Below, one piece after another: positions 26,865 to 36,007 of a DNA stretch of 46,374 nt (the stretch's first letter is position 1; the number at the start of each line of letters is the position of its first letter). Where the stretch lies: positions 1 to 46,374 of the forward strand of contig JBBDYG010000024.1 of NCBI GenBank assembly GCA_040901765.1. The letters are read 5' to 3'. The position numbers were made by a program, and so were the translations under genes. This DNA comes from JBBDYG01 sp040901765 (GTDB taxonomy: Bacteria; Planctomycetota; Planctomycetia; Pirellulales; Lacipirellulaceae). Below the pieces are notes generated by a model. That model had not been told where the DNA came from, did no database searches, and saw only the letters and a program-made list of their open reading frames with translations.

Positions 26865-29402
26865 ATGTGTCCTCGTCAGCGGAAACATTTCCTAGTGCTA
26901 CTGTTTTGGTCGCTGGCCGTTGCTCCGGCAACCGCTGTATATGCACTGGCAGCGTCAAGGGACGACGGTGCGCCGACCGATTGCCAGACCGTAGCACTTT
27001 GGCTATTTGACGAGCAGATCGGATTATATCCCAGCTCGCTGCTGACAGACGCCGGGCCGCACGATTATTCGCTCGTTCTCGGGCGCGGTGGCCGGATTGT
27101 AGACGGCAAATTCGGACATGCGCTGCAACCCGCCGCACCGTCGAAGCTTGAAATCACGAACCATTGGCTGGAGGAGCAGCAGACCCTGTTCGGACTGCGG
27201 CCTACACCCCGCTCTGAGGGCCGCACAGTGGACCCCATGTCATGGGAGAGCGCCGTGTTTTGCGCGCTATGGACGTGCGGCGAAAAGCACCTCCGCCACA
27301 TGGAGTTTGCCAACCCGACGGAAACCGGCCTGAATTTGGGGGACTTCGACTGGACCGTGGAATTTTGGTTCCAGCGGTCCGGCCCGACAGAACAGGATAG
27401 CGTCGTGTTCGAAATCGGCAGCGGGCCACGCGGCGAAAACGAGGTTGTTACTCGGCTGACGCTCGGCGGTGACGCACATCAATTCACGCTGACTAACCAG
27501 GCCGCCAGCGCGGTGGTCCAAATTCCCACCGCGGGAGAGCATCTCAACGACGGCGCGTGGCATCACGTGGCGTTCGTGTATTCAGCGGGCGACAACCGGC
27601 TGCAACACTGGTTGGACGGACAGCTGCAGGCCGCTCCCGCGCCCGTGGAACTCGCGAGTTTGCCGCGCGGTAACGAAGCGTACATGAGCGTCGGCCGCGA
27701 CGGTGTGTGGCAGCGTCCGCTCGCTGGAAAACTTGACGAATTGCGATTTTCGCGTGGAAAACGATATACGAGCAACTTCAATCCACCCGCCAGCTTTTCA
27801 GTTACCTACGGACGTGAACGCGCGCCGCTGAAACTGCTGGCCGGGCCGCCGTTGCTCTTTGGGACGCCCCTGTGTGCCGACGCAGCAATTGATCTGGGAA
27901 GTCGCAAGTATTTATTTCTTGACGACTCGCTAATTGCCGAAGCAGAAGGCGTCGAATGGACGGTGAACCCGCCGCAGCTCAAGGAACTTATTCTGACAGA
28001 ATTCGGCGGCCATCTGTCGGTGATCCAAGATGAGCAAGGTACGATACGCCTGTATGGGTCCGGCCCGATGGACTCGTTGGTCGTGCTCACCTCCACCGAC
28101 GGGATCCATTTCGAAGCGCCCGACCTGGGCGGCGAGGCATTCCACGGGCAGAAGAATAACGTCATTCGCGACGCCGTGGGCACGGGCGAAGTGTTCATCG
28201 ATCCGAACGCGCCGCCGGACGAGCGATGGAAGTATGTCAGCGGCGTGCGGAACCGGGGCATGTTTGTGTACTCATCGCCAGACGGCTATCGCTTCCAGCG
28301 GCATGAGACAGCCGCTCTGCCTTTTGGAGCGGGATCGCAGTCCAATGTGTTTTATGACGACCAGCGGCAGTTGTATGTTGGTTATCATCGTTCGGACTAC
28401 GGTGCCAGCTCGACAACCGGACATGAAAGTGAGCGAAGGTTTGTGTTGACGGAGGTACAGGATCTGCTGAAGTCATGGCCTTTTGAGCCGGTGACGCACG
28501 AGAAGACCGTAGAAACCGCCCGGAAAATGCGGATCAAGTCGCATTTGCTGGACCCGTGGTATTTGGACAACGGCCCGCTGGCGCCGGGCGGCTTTGGGAT
28601 CGAGTTTCCTGTCGTATTTGGTCCCGACGAACGAACCGATCCTTCATATACCGATATTTACGTTCCGAAGGCAGGCAAGTATGCATTCGCGCCCGATACC
28701 TATCTGGCGTTCCCCCACTTCTATTTTCACTATTGGGACGTGGATGCGAAGGGCCGTCGGGAGTTGGGAGTCGAACAACGAAATCGAGGATCGGGCACGA
28801 TTGAAGTTCAGACGATGACAAGCCGCGATGGCTTACACTGGAAGCGCTATCCACGGCCCGTGTACATCCCACCCGGAAAGCATGGCGAATATGGTACGTT
28901 TCACATGGTCGGCATGGTGCAGGGCATGGTCCGTCGCGGTGACGAAATCTGGCAGTATTTTACCAGCTCTCCGGACTATCATTCGGCGTGGAATCAAGAC
29001 TCCAGCGGTGGGCGGAAGGGAGTGTATCGTACCGTGCAGCGGCTCGACGGGTTTGTATCCGCCGACTTCGATTACCAGGGCGGGCAACTGGTGACGAAGC
29101 CGTTACGATTCACCGGCAATCAATTGCGGCTGAACGTCAACACTCTGGCCACAGGCTACGCGCAGGTGGCAATACTCGACAAGGCTTTCAAGCCGATTCC
29201 AGGATTTACGGCTGACGACTGCGTCTATTTGAACGGCGACTTCATCGACGAGGCTGTCGAATGGCTGGACAAGGGAACCGATCTTTCGCAACTCGCCGGC
29301 CGCGAGATTCGAGTCTTGGTGCGCGGTAGAGGCTGCAAGCTCTACGCCATGCAGTTTACTTCTGCAGACCGGCTCGCTGCCGAGAATCGCGATCCGCAAT
29401 AA
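26865..29402 (+). CDS. secreted LamG-beta-propeller protein (paralog of 22167-24977)
   Basis: Exported protein of 845 residues; GGAGGT at 26855-26860 supports the ATG. After a signal peptide, an uninterrupted LamG domain (about 43-305) has DWTVEFWFQRSG, DGAWHHVAFVYS and LAGKLDELRFSRGKRY. The propeller-like domain (about 340-750) opens LGSRKYLFLDDSLI and contains SSPDGYRFQRHE and SRDGLHWKRYPRPVY; the C-terminal beta domain (about 755-838) matches its paralog (GGQLVTKPLRFTGNQL, ending CKLYAMQF). It lacks the PA14 insertion. It follows the symporter by 89 bases and may be co-transcribed. A glycan-binding or glycosidase role is inferred from the fold only; I recognise no catalytic signature. Confidence 0.8.
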   Translation: MCPRQRKHFLVLLFWSLAVAPATAVYALAASRDDGAPTDCQTVALWLFDEQIGLYPSSLLTDAGPHDYSLVLGRGGRIVDGKFGHALQPAAPSKLEITNHWLEEQQTLFGLRPTPRSEGRTVDPMSWESAVFCALWTCGEKHLRHMEFANPTETGLNLGDFDWTVEFWFQRSGPTEQDSVVFEIGSGPRGENEVVTRLTLGGDAHQFTLTNQAASAVVQIPTAGEHLNDGAWHHVAFVYSAGDNRLQHWLDGQLQAAPAPVELASLPRGNEAYMSVGRDGVWQRPLAGKLDELRFSRGKRYTSNFNPPASFSVTYGRERAPLKLLAGPPLLFGTPLCADAAIDLGSRKYLFLDDSLIAEAEGVEWTVNPPQLKELILTEFGGHLSVIQDEQGTIRLYGSGPMDSLVVLTSTDGIHFEAPDLGGEAFHGQKNNVIRDAVGTGEVFIDPNAPPDERWKYVSGVRNRGMFVYSSPDGYRFQRHETAALPFGAGSQSNVFYDDQRQLYVGYHRSDYGASSTTGHESERRFVLTEVQDLLKSWPFEPVTHEKTVETARKMRIKSHLLDPWYLDNGPLAPGGFGIEFPVVFGPDERTDPSYTDIYVPKAGKYAFAPDTYLAFPHFYFHYWDVDAKGRRELGVEQRNRGSGTIEVQTMTSRDGLHWKRYPRPVYIPPGKHGEYGTFHMVGMVQGMVRRGDEIWQYFTSSPDYHSAWNQDSSGGRKGVYRTVQRLDGFVSADFDYQGGQLVTKPLRFTGNQLRLNVNTLATGYAQVAILDKAFKPIPGFTADDCVYLNGDFIDEAVEWLDKGTDLSQLAGREIRVLVRGRGCKLYAMQFTSADRLAAENRDPQ

Positions 29403-29445
29403 ACCACCGGCCAGAAAGCTCGCGCGTCACCCACGAGGGCCGAAT

Positions 29446-30534
29446 TCAATCGATCTCGGAAGGATTCACGACGGTCGACGCGCGCGTCACCCACTCGGCG
29501 GGAAGATGCGGACCACGCAGCGCCTTGTCGCTCGGCTCGTTTACCCGCTTGGAAATTAGCGAGACCAACTCGCTCGGAGAACTCAGGAGACTGAGTTGGT
29601 CGAGCATCTCATCCAGGCGCCGAACGTCTTCGGCATCGACATCGCGCGCCCCCTTCATTCGTGAAATCGCGTTCATCGGAATCCCGCGTTTCTGGAGTAC
29701 GTACTTCATCGTGGCGGGATAGTGTCGCTGCGTGATGCAGGACAAGGCGTACGATAGAACCTCGTGCAAGGCCGTGCGACCCACCGATGACAGCGAGTCG
29801 GCATTGCAGAACGCGTCGGCCAGTTCTGGAAAGACATTGGCAATAATGCCGCAGAATCCCGGACAGCCGTCGTCCAATGACCGCGGCAATTGTCCCCAAT
29901 TTGCTTGATATAGCTTCAACGGCGAGTCCTGTGTGGCAAGCAGCTTCGCGCGATACAACTGACGATCGCGACTGGTCTCCTTCATGAACACAAACTGGCC
30001 GGTGGCGGCGAGGGTTGCCACGTCTTCGGCCGAGAGAAGGCGATGCTCCGGCACCGGACACTCGTAGACACCCAGCGGGGCATCCACATGGCTCGCGATA
30101 TGTAGAAGATCGTCCACCATTTGTGTGCGATCGGGCAGCGTCGAAAGGAAAATGATCGTCGCATCGGGGCCATAATCTGTGATTCGGTTCAGTTGATCGA
30201 TCTGACTGTTCAGATCGCCGCCGAAATTACCGGCCACTACGATGCGGAGTCGGCCCGCGGTCTGCTCGACGACGCGCCGACAAACAGCGAGCTGTTCCTC
30301 GGCGCTCAGCTCAAAGGCCTCGCCCGAATAGGCGAGAATGAATAATCCATCAACGCCGGCATTGACGTAGAATTCGACCAATTTGTCGATCGCCCGCTCA
30401 TCGACCCGATTGTCGCGGGTGAATGGGACCGGCGGGACGGGCCAAATCTCGCGGTGAGTTGGCTGTCCGGCAGCCCATAACGAGGGCTGACCAAAGACCC
30501 ATGATTTAAGGTTCGAGCTTTCCCGATGACTCAC
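29446..30534 (-). CDS. DapA/NanA-family lyase or dehydratase
   Basis: Class I (Schiff-base) enzyme of 362 residues from the GTG at 30534, which has GAGAGG seven bases upstream; a TTG at 30582 is the alternative. The barrel holds PVPPVPFTRDNRVDE, AGVDGLFILAYSGEAFELSAEE, the conserved tyrosine Y157 (GVYECP) and the Schiff-base lysine K185 (FVFMKETS). The usual GT(T/G)GE motif is AYSGEA. Relatives include dihydrodipicolinate synthase, N-acetylneuraminate lyase and 2-keto-3-deoxy-sugar-acid aldolases or dehydratases; the context favours a keto-deoxy acid. The C-terminus is about 40 residues longer than average. It lies 75 bases after the GntR2 gene on the same strand and is probably co-transcribed. 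Confidence 0.87.
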   Translation of the reverse strand: MSHRESSNLKSWVFGQPSLWAAGQPTHREIWPVPPVPFTRDNRVDERAIDKLVEFYVNAGVDGLFILAYSGEAFELSAEEQLAVCRRVVEQTAGRLRIVVAGNFGGDLNSQIDQLNRITDYGPDATIIFLSTLPDRTQMVDDLLHIASHVDAPLGVYECPVPEHRLLSAEDVATLAATGQFVFMKETSRDRQLYRAKLLATQDSPLKLYQANWGQLPRSLDDGCPGFCGIIANVFPELADAFCNADSLSSVGRTALHEVLSYALSCITQRHYPATMKYVLQKRGIPMNAISRMKGARDVDAEDVRRLDEMLDQLSLLSSPSELVSLISKRVNEPSDKALRGPHLPAEWVTRASTVVNPSEID

Positions 30535-30609
30535 AAAATGCCTCTCTGTCGCGGCGGAACTTGAATCCGAACTCGAAAACAAATACCAGAAGACAACGTC
30601 TGCGTTGCT

Positions 30610-31335
30610 CTAATGGTCGCTCTCCCAACTATCGGCCGTCAGCTTGTGGAGGTGGTGCTCGCGCATTGCGTGGTCGAACCGATACGGATCTTTCTTGGCC
30701 AGGGCCTCGACGATGTGTCGATGGCGTTCCAAAATCTCCGGGGCCACCGGATAGGTTGGCGGCGCATACGCCCGAAAAAATGGTTCCAGCAATTGGTGAA
30801 ACCACTGGGCCAGTTGATTGCCGGAAATGCTCACCAACTTCAAATGAAACTGACAATCCAGATGCGGCCAGACCTCGGGATCGCCAGCTTTGCGGACCAT
30901 TTGTTCATAAATCTGACGCAGCTCCTGGATGTCGGCCGGATGACAGCGGCGAAAAACTTCCGGAGCGATCCCTAACTCGACCGCGCTACGAAATCCTTTG
31001 ACGTGGGCTTTCAAGTTGTCGGGCAACTCGCTGCTGCCGAGCAGGCGGACGAGATCAAGCAGAGCGACCGAGCGCGTCAACCGCATTCCCCGCTTCCGCT
31101 TCGTGTCGATCACACCCAATGCCCGCAGACGCGTGAGCCCTTCGCGGACGCTTGTGCGACTGAGCTGTGTCTCACGCACGATTTCCTCTTCGGTCGGCAA
31201 GGGATCGCCGATGGAAATCTTTTGGTCGTGGATATAGTGCTCAATCCAATCGACGACGTTATCGACCGATGGTTCGCTGTGCGGCGAACCGTTTTCGGCG
31301 TTCGATCGTCGTTTCTTGTTGTTGGAAGTCGCCAT
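30610..31335 (-). CDS. GntR-family regulator (GntR2), FadR/FCD subfamily
   Basis: Regulator of 241 residues. The winged helix (about 28-80) has SIGDPLPTEEEIVRETQLSR, TSVREGLTRLRALGVI and KRGMRLTR; the FCD domain (about 105-235) shows LDCQFHLKLVSISGN and a final HIVEALAKKDPYRFDHAM. The candidate operators TTATGT-NNN-ACATAA in this half of the window have the spacing expected for this subfamily, and a pair lies between this gene and the aldo/keto reductase, so this protein is the best candidate to bind them. It differs from the GntR at 1774, which has its own, different palindrome. GGGAAA before the ATG supports the start. Confidence 0.9.
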   Translation of the reverse strand: MATSNNKKRRSNAENGSPHSEPSVDNVVDWIEHYIHDQKISIGDPLPTEEEIVRETQLSRTSVREGLTRLRALGVIDTKRKRGMRLTRSVALLDLVRLLGSSELPDNLKAHVKGFRSAVELGIAPEVFRRCHPADIQELRQIYEQMVRKAGDPEVWPHLDCQFHLKLVSISGNQLAQWFHQLLEPFFRAYAPPTYPVAPEILERHRHIVEALAKKDPYRFDHAMREHHLHKLTADSWESDH

Positions 31336-31501
31336 GGTTCATTTCCCACAGTCGTGTGATGAGCCGGATTTCAAACCGGTGGCAACGATTACCACACGGT
31401 CAAAGCGTTGGTGAAGACAAAATAAAAATGGTGAGAACGATCCCCTCGCAGCAACTTTTCCCACCGGTCCCGAGCCACTCCCTGAGAGCAGGATTACCTA
31501 C

Positions 31502-31516
31502 CGTTGTATGACATAA
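31502..31516. promoter_or_regulatory. operator candidate, CGTTGT-ATG-ACATAA
   Basis: Right arm perfect, left arm TTGT in place of ATGT. It lies between the divergent GntR2 and aldo/keto reductase genes, 97 bases centre to centre from the next site. Confidence 0.5.
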
Positions 31517-31583
31517 AGGCGCCTTGCCCGCCCAACGCCCCTTGTTCGATATCGCGAAAACGTCGCAAAACAGAAAGCTACCC

Positions 31584-31612
31584 TTGCCCGATGTGATAAT
31601 ATATCATACATA
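31584..31612 (+). promoter_or_regulatory. promoter candidate of the aldo/keto reductase gene
   Basis: TTGCCC (31584-31589), 17 bases, TACATA (31607-31612), overlapped by the palindrome centred at 31606. The geometry is the same as at the symporter gene. Confidence 0.4.
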
Positions 31613-31616
31613 TCAC
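31594..31616. promoter_or_regulatory. operator candidate with outer inverted repeat
   Basis: Core ATATAT-CAT-ACATAT (31599-31613), one base from the consensus in the left arm, enclosed by GTGATA (31594-31599) and TATCAC (31611-31616). Confidence 0.55.
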
Positions 31617-31664
31617 GCATCATATAAAAAAGAGCCGTGGTGTGGAATAGAGGCACAATCTTTT

Positions 31665-32654
31665 ATGCGATATCGTCGTCTGGGACGAACGGGGCTGGCT
31701 GTGTCGCCGATTGGGCTTGGCACGATGGGCTTCGGTCCACCAACGTTCGAGGCTGACGCCGGCCGACTCGTCCATGCCGCGGTCGAGTTGGGAATTAACC
31801 TTCTTGACACAGCAAACTGCTACGACGGACCACAACGCGGTGATGTTGTTGCCGGGCACGCGGAAACCATGCTCGGCCAGATCCTCACACCGACCCTCCG
31901 CGACGAGTTCGTGCTGGTCAGCAAGGTCGGTGTACCAATGCGGCCCGGGCCCCAGGATCGAGGACTCTCGTCGACGCATATCCTCCGCGAGCTGGAAAAC
32001 AGCCTGCGCCGGCTGAAGACCGACTTCCTCGACGTCTACATGATCCATTGGCCGGACTCGCACTCCCATGTCGAGGAAGTCATGCGTGCCGTGGACTGTG
32101 CCGTGACTGCGGGGAAAGTTCGTTACTTTGGCATTTCGAATCATCAGGCGTGGCAAGTATGCGAGTATTTGTGGATCGCCGACCGGCGGAACTGGCCGGC
32201 CGTGTCGGTGGGCGAGATTCCCAGGAGCATGCTTGATCGTCGGTACGAAAACGACCTGCCTTTCTACGAACGACACGAAATCGGCGTTCTGGCATATCAG
32301 GCGCTGAAGGGCGGCATGTTGACGGACCGTCGGGTACACGGTCAATCGTCCACAGACCAAGGGGACAGCTCGAAGATTGCCGGCTGGCAATTGTCCGAGT
32401 CGACTGAAGTACAACCGCTCCTGGGCGAGCTAAGCAGACTCGCGGCCAAACTGAGTCTTTCGCTTTCGGAGCTCGCGATCGCTTGGGCAGCGTCTCATCC
32501 TGCAGTCTCAGCCGTCGTGCTGGGCGCCCGCTCGGTCGAACAGTTGGCGAGCGGGCTGCAGGCGACGGAGTTTCAATTGACTACGGAGATGTACGAGCAA
32601 ATTGACCGTCTATGCCCGCCTCCGCCCCGCCCGCAACCTCGTTTTGCGCGCTGA
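31665..32654 (+). CDS. aldo/keto reductase
   Basis: NAD(P)-dependent oxidoreductase of 329 residues with the full tetrad D48, Y53, K87 and H128 (LLDTANCYDG, LVSKVG, VYMIHWPD). The barrel ends with LAIAWAASHPAVSAVVLGAR, a typical cofactor segment. Members of this branch often act as aldose 1-dehydrogenases or reductases on sugars; the exact substrate cannot be read from sequence. The ATG at 31665 gives the standard opening MRYRRLGRTGLAVSPIGLGT; AGAGG lies about 11 bases before it, and an in-frame ATG at 31524 would place the operator inside the coding region. It is divergent from GntR2. Confidence 0.92.
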   Translation: MRYRRLGRTGLAVSPIGLGTMGFGPPTFEADAGRLVHAAVELGINLLDTANCYDGPQRGDVVAGHAETMLGQILTPTLRDEFVLVSKVGVPMRPGPQDRGLSSTHILRELENSLRRLKTDFLDVYMIHWPDSHSHVEEVMRAVDCAVTAGKVRYFGISNHQAWQVCEYLWIADRRNWPAVSVGEIPRSMLDRRYENDLPFYERHEIGVLAYQALKGGMLTDRRVHGQSSTDQGDSSKIAGWQLSESTEVQPLLGELSRLAAKLSLSLSELAIAWAASHPAVSAVVLGARSVEQLASGLQATEFQLTTEMYEQIDRLCPPPPRPQPRFAR

Positions 32655-32710
32655 TCGCGGCGAACAGACTTGCGGCACGATGACAAACTGTTCTCGATGG
32701 TGACCGACCT

Positions 32711-35700
32711 GTGAGTCATTTGCCGCAAGCTCATTCCGAATATCGACCGGTTCCATTGTGGTCGTGGAATGATCGCATGGAACCGGCGAGGTGCGCGGAA
32801 CTAATTCAACAGATCGCCGCGGCCGGGTATGGCGGAGCCTATCTGCACGCCCGCCTGGGAATGTTGATTCCCTACATGAGCGAGGCCTATGTGGAAGCGA
32901 TCGCGGCCAGCGTTACGGCGGCTTCAGACTGCGGAATTCATGCTCATCTCTACGACGAGGACCGCTGGCCCTCGGGTTGGGCAGGAGGCGCTGTGCCGCG
33001 GACGGACGCCTCTTTTCGCGTCAAAGCACTCGTTCAGCGGCGGAAAGAAATGGTGGACGACAGTTATCGTCTGATCGCCATAGCCGGTGGCCTGCACTAC
33101 TACGTGGCCACGATGCCTCTCGGACACCCGAAATTCAACGGCGCGTGTTACACGGACCTGACGAACCCAGAGGCAATACGATGCTTCCTTCAGCGCGCTT
33201 ATGAGCCGTTGCAAACGCGCCTGGGAGATTCGTTCGGCCGCGCGACGCCGACCATTTTCACGGATGAACCGGCGCTGACGTACCTCTACACATGGCCGGA
33301 GGGGGGGCTGCATTGGAGCGATCGGTTGCCACCACGCTTCTTCGATGCTACTGGAATAGAATTGACGGAGGTTCTTGGAGCGTTATTCAACGACCAGCCC
33401 GATTCCGCACCGGTTCGCATCCATTTCTATCGAATTCTGGCTGAACTCTTCACGGAATCGTTCATGCGTCAGATTTCCGACTGGTGTCGCCAGCACGGCA
33501 TCCGCTGGACCGGCCATTTCATGTATGAGCACAGCCTGCCGCTGCATTTCTCCTGGTCGGCCAACGGTCATTCATCCTATCGTTATTTCGACTGGCCTGG
33601 CGTGGATCATCTGGGGCGTCAAGTCGGCGAAGTGGTCACAGCGCTCGGCTGCCGCTCATCCGTGCACCAATTCGCGAAAGAGCGGATGATGACCGAACTT
33701 TACGGCGCCAGCGGACAGCATTTGAGCTTTGCCGATCGCAAATGGATCGGCGAACAGCAGATTGTCCTGGGGGCGAACCACCTTGTGCCCCATTTGATGA
33801 GCACGACGATCCGCGGCGCCAGAAAGCGCGACTATCCGCCCACGTTGTCACCCCACCAACCCTGGTGGCCACTCAACCATGTAGTGGAAGATCACGTCGC
33901 GCGACTATGCGAATTGCTTAGCCGCGGACATGCCCAGACCGATTTGCTGATCATCCATCCCCAAGAATCGGCCTATGCGCTCAGTCGCGGGCCGGTGGCT
34001 GTCGGCGACGCGGATACTTGGACCGGTCGATTCTTCCACCCGGCGGACGACGCCCGGCTGGAGAGCATGGACCAACTGTGGAAACGATTGTGCCACCGCT
34101 TGCTGGACGCCGGCTACATGTTTGATTTCGGCGACGAAGCTGTGCTCGCCGATTGCGGCAGCGTCGACAAACAGCTCGTCGACGAGCAAAGAGTGGAGCC
34201 CCGCCTGCGCGTCGGCGCTGCGACCTATCGCGCCGTAATCGTGCCGCCGCAGGTGACGATTCGCCTGTCCACCGTTCGGTTGCTCACCGCGTTTGCCGAG
34301 GCCGGTGGAATCGTGGCTCAACTCGGCGATCGCCCACAGTTGGTCGACGGCTCCGCCGCCGCCCAAGTCATAGCTGCTCTCGATGCACTGTCCCAGAAAG
34401 TCGCGATTCACGCCGCCTCGCAGGATGAGCTCGTGGAGCGGCTCTTGGAAACGTCCCCGCCAGAAATCCAAATTGACTCATCACCCGGCGGCCAAAAGGT
34501 ATGGCGATACACCAAATCCGCAGACATTTGTCAAACCACGCTGCTGGTCAACCTCGATCGGCTCCATGAGAGGAGTGTACGCGTTAAGTGGCGCCATTCG
34601 CGCAGCCGGACGCTCACAGTCTGGCACACGCACTTGGCCGACAGCCATCGAATGGCAGCCGATGCCGGTCGGCTCTTATTCACATTGCCGCCGAGCGGAT
34701 CGTGTGTCGTTATCGAAGGTGAACGTCCGCGCCTTGTTCCACCGTCCGCGGACATCCATCCGCCTGCCGACACTGTTGACGCGGCAGCGTTGGCTTGGCA
34801 AGTAACTCGTCTCGACGAGAACGCGCTCGTGATCGACCGTGCGGAATTCTGCCTGGGCGATGGCATGTGGCGCGGTCCCTATCCGGTGCTCGCTATCAAG
34901 GAGTGGCTCGATTGCCGCCGCTATTCTGGACCGCTTTCGCTGCGCTTCGCATTCTCCATGAATCTACAGAATTGGTCGCCGACACCGTTGAAGCTCATCG
35001 TCGAGAACATCGAACGACCGGATGTGCACGTACGCGTCAACGGGCATGCGTTCGACGCCACGAACATCACGCGACAATTCTGGTGCGATCCTCACTGGCA
35101 TCCATGTTCTATAACGCCCAAGGACCTGCAGTCCTCGAATTGCATCGAGGTGGCCCTCGAGCAATATCAATTCGCTGACCCCGGCGCATCCGCCCCGGAG
35201 CGAAGGCTCGGCACGGAATTGGAGTCGATCATCGTGCTTGGCGACTTCGCCGTGGAAGGCACGCCGACCTCCGGTCCGCAAGGCTGGCGAGGACAAATCG
35301 AATTTCACACCGGCACCCCGCTCGCCGATTGGCTTCCTACGCAGAAAATGCGCTACCTGGCTTCTCCACTGGCCGTGCATCCGCCGCGCAAGTTGACGAC
35401 AGGCGACGTCGTTTGCCAGGGGTTGCCCTTCTACGCAGGAAGACTGCGCTACGATGCAGAAATATTCAGGTCGAATTCGCCTGACGCCGCCGTGCTATTT
35501 CGACTGGATGCGTTAATGGCGCCGGTCGCGGCCCTTGATGTCAACGGCAAGCAAGCCGGCTGCCTCGCTTGGGCGCCATACGAAGTCGACATCGGCCCCC
35601 TTTTGACTCCCGGCACGAATCACATTTCCCTCACGCTCTACCACAGCCTGAGAAACCTGCAAGGGCCTCACCACCACCCGCATGGCGAGCCCGTTTACGT

Positions 35701-35848
35701 GACCCCAGGTTCATTTCGACCGGAACGATGCACCAACTGGCTGGAGACACTTCTCGCAGGCCAATCCGCTCCAGATTGGGCGGATTCGTACTCCTTTGTT
35801 GAATTTGGACTCTTTGCCGGAGCTTTCGATGCCGAGTTTTCGGCGTAA
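32711..35848 (+). CDS. large GH106-like glycoside hydrolase (alpha-L-rhamnosidase type)
   Basis: Protein of 1045 residues from a GTG 57 bases after the reductase; no signal peptide is visible, so it may act in the cytoplasm. The N-terminal part reads as a TIM barrel: PLWSWNDRMEP, GGAYLHARLGML, YDEDRWPSG (81-89), FTDEP with D185/E186, WTGHFMYEHS, YGASGQHLSFADRKWIGEQQ and RKRDYPPT. Carboxylates in the YDED and TDEP motifs are likely catalytic or binding residues. Further on come a Rossmann-like domain with AVIVPPQVTIR and C-terminal jelly-roll domains (about 690-1040) as in GH2/GH106 proteins. I recall this layout from proteins labelled glycosyl hydrolase or alpha-L-rhamnosidase; assignment to GH106 itself is uncertain. 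Confidence 0.65.
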   Translation: MSHLPQAHSEYRPVPLWSWNDRMEPARCAELIQQIAAAGYGGAYLHARLGMLIPYMSEAYVEAIAASVTAASDCGIHAHLYDEDRWPSGWAGGAVPRTDASFRVKALVQRRKEMVDDSYRLIAIAGGLHYYVATMPLGHPKFNGACYTDLTNPEAIRCFLQRAYEPLQTRLGDSFGRATPTIFTDEPALTYLYTWPEGGLHWSDRLPPRFFDATGIELTEVLGALFNDQPDSAPVRIHFYRILAELFTESFMRQISDWCRQHGIRWTGHFMYEHSLPLHFSWSANGHSSYRYFDWPGVDHLGRQVGEVVTALGCRSSVHQFAKERMMTELYGASGQHLSFADRKWIGEQQIVLGANHLVPHLMSTTIRGARKRDYPPTLSPHQPWWPLNHVVEDHVARLCELLSRGHAQTDLLIIHPQESAYALSRGPVAVGDADTWTGRFFHPADDARLESMDQLWKRLCHRLLDAGYMFDFGDEAVLADCGSVDKQLVDEQRVEPRLRVGAATYRAVIVPPQVTIRLSTVRLLTAFAEAGGIVAQLGDRPQLVDGSAAAQVIAALDALSQKVAIHAASQDELVERLLETSPPEIQIDSSPGGQKVWRYTKSADICQTTLLVNLDRLHERSVRVKWRHSRSRTLTVWHTHLADSHRMAADAGRLLFTLPPSGSCVVIEGERPRLVPPSADIHPPADTVDAAALAWQVTRLDENALVIDRAEFCLGDGMWRGPYPVLAIKEWLDCRRYSGPLSLRFAFSMNLQNWSPTPLKLIVENIERPDVHVRVNGHAFDATNITRQFWCDPHWHPCSITPKDLQSSNCIEVALEQYQFADPGASAPERRLGTELESIIVLGDFAVEGTPTSGPQGWRGQIEFHTGTPLADWLPTQKMRYLASPLAVHPPRKLTTGDVVCQGLPFYAGRLRYDAEIFRSNSPDAAVLFRLDALMAPVAALDVNGKQAGCLAWAPYEVDIGPLLTPGTNHISLTLYHSLRNLQGPHHHPHGEPVYVTPGSFRPERCTNWLETLLAGQSAPDWADSYSFVEFGLFAGAFDAEFSA

Positions 35849-35928
35849 TGGCGAGCGCGAGTGGAGGGCCGGCCCCCGGGCGAAAATCGGCGGCAATCAG
35901 AACCAATATCTAACCCGGCGGAAATCCC

Positions 35929-35947
35929 AATTATGTCATACATAATT
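35929..35947. promoter_or_regulatory. best operator copy, perfect 19-base palindrome
   Basis: AATTATGT-CAT-ACATAATT, eight perfect bases on each side. It lies 80 bases after the glycoside hydrolase stop and about 200 before the DUF1559 gene, so it most likely controls the latter block. Confidence 0.75.
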
Positions 35948-35992
35948 TGCTTCAGATTCCATAGAAGTCGCCAAACCGGCCCGATAATATTT

Positions 35993-36007
35993 TTTTGTAT
36001 GACATAT
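35993..36007. promoter_or_regulatory. operator candidate, TTTTGT-ATG-ACATAT
   Basis: Second member of the pair, 62 bases from the perfect copy. A -10-like GATAAT (35983-35988) lies just before it; no good -35 was found. Confidence 0.5.

Noticed and set aside
29423..29494. Repeated CGCGCGTCACCCAC at the end of the DapA-family gene and just beyond it
   Set aside because: Only two short copies without a pattern; likely a small local duplication of the 3-prime end, not a repeat array.
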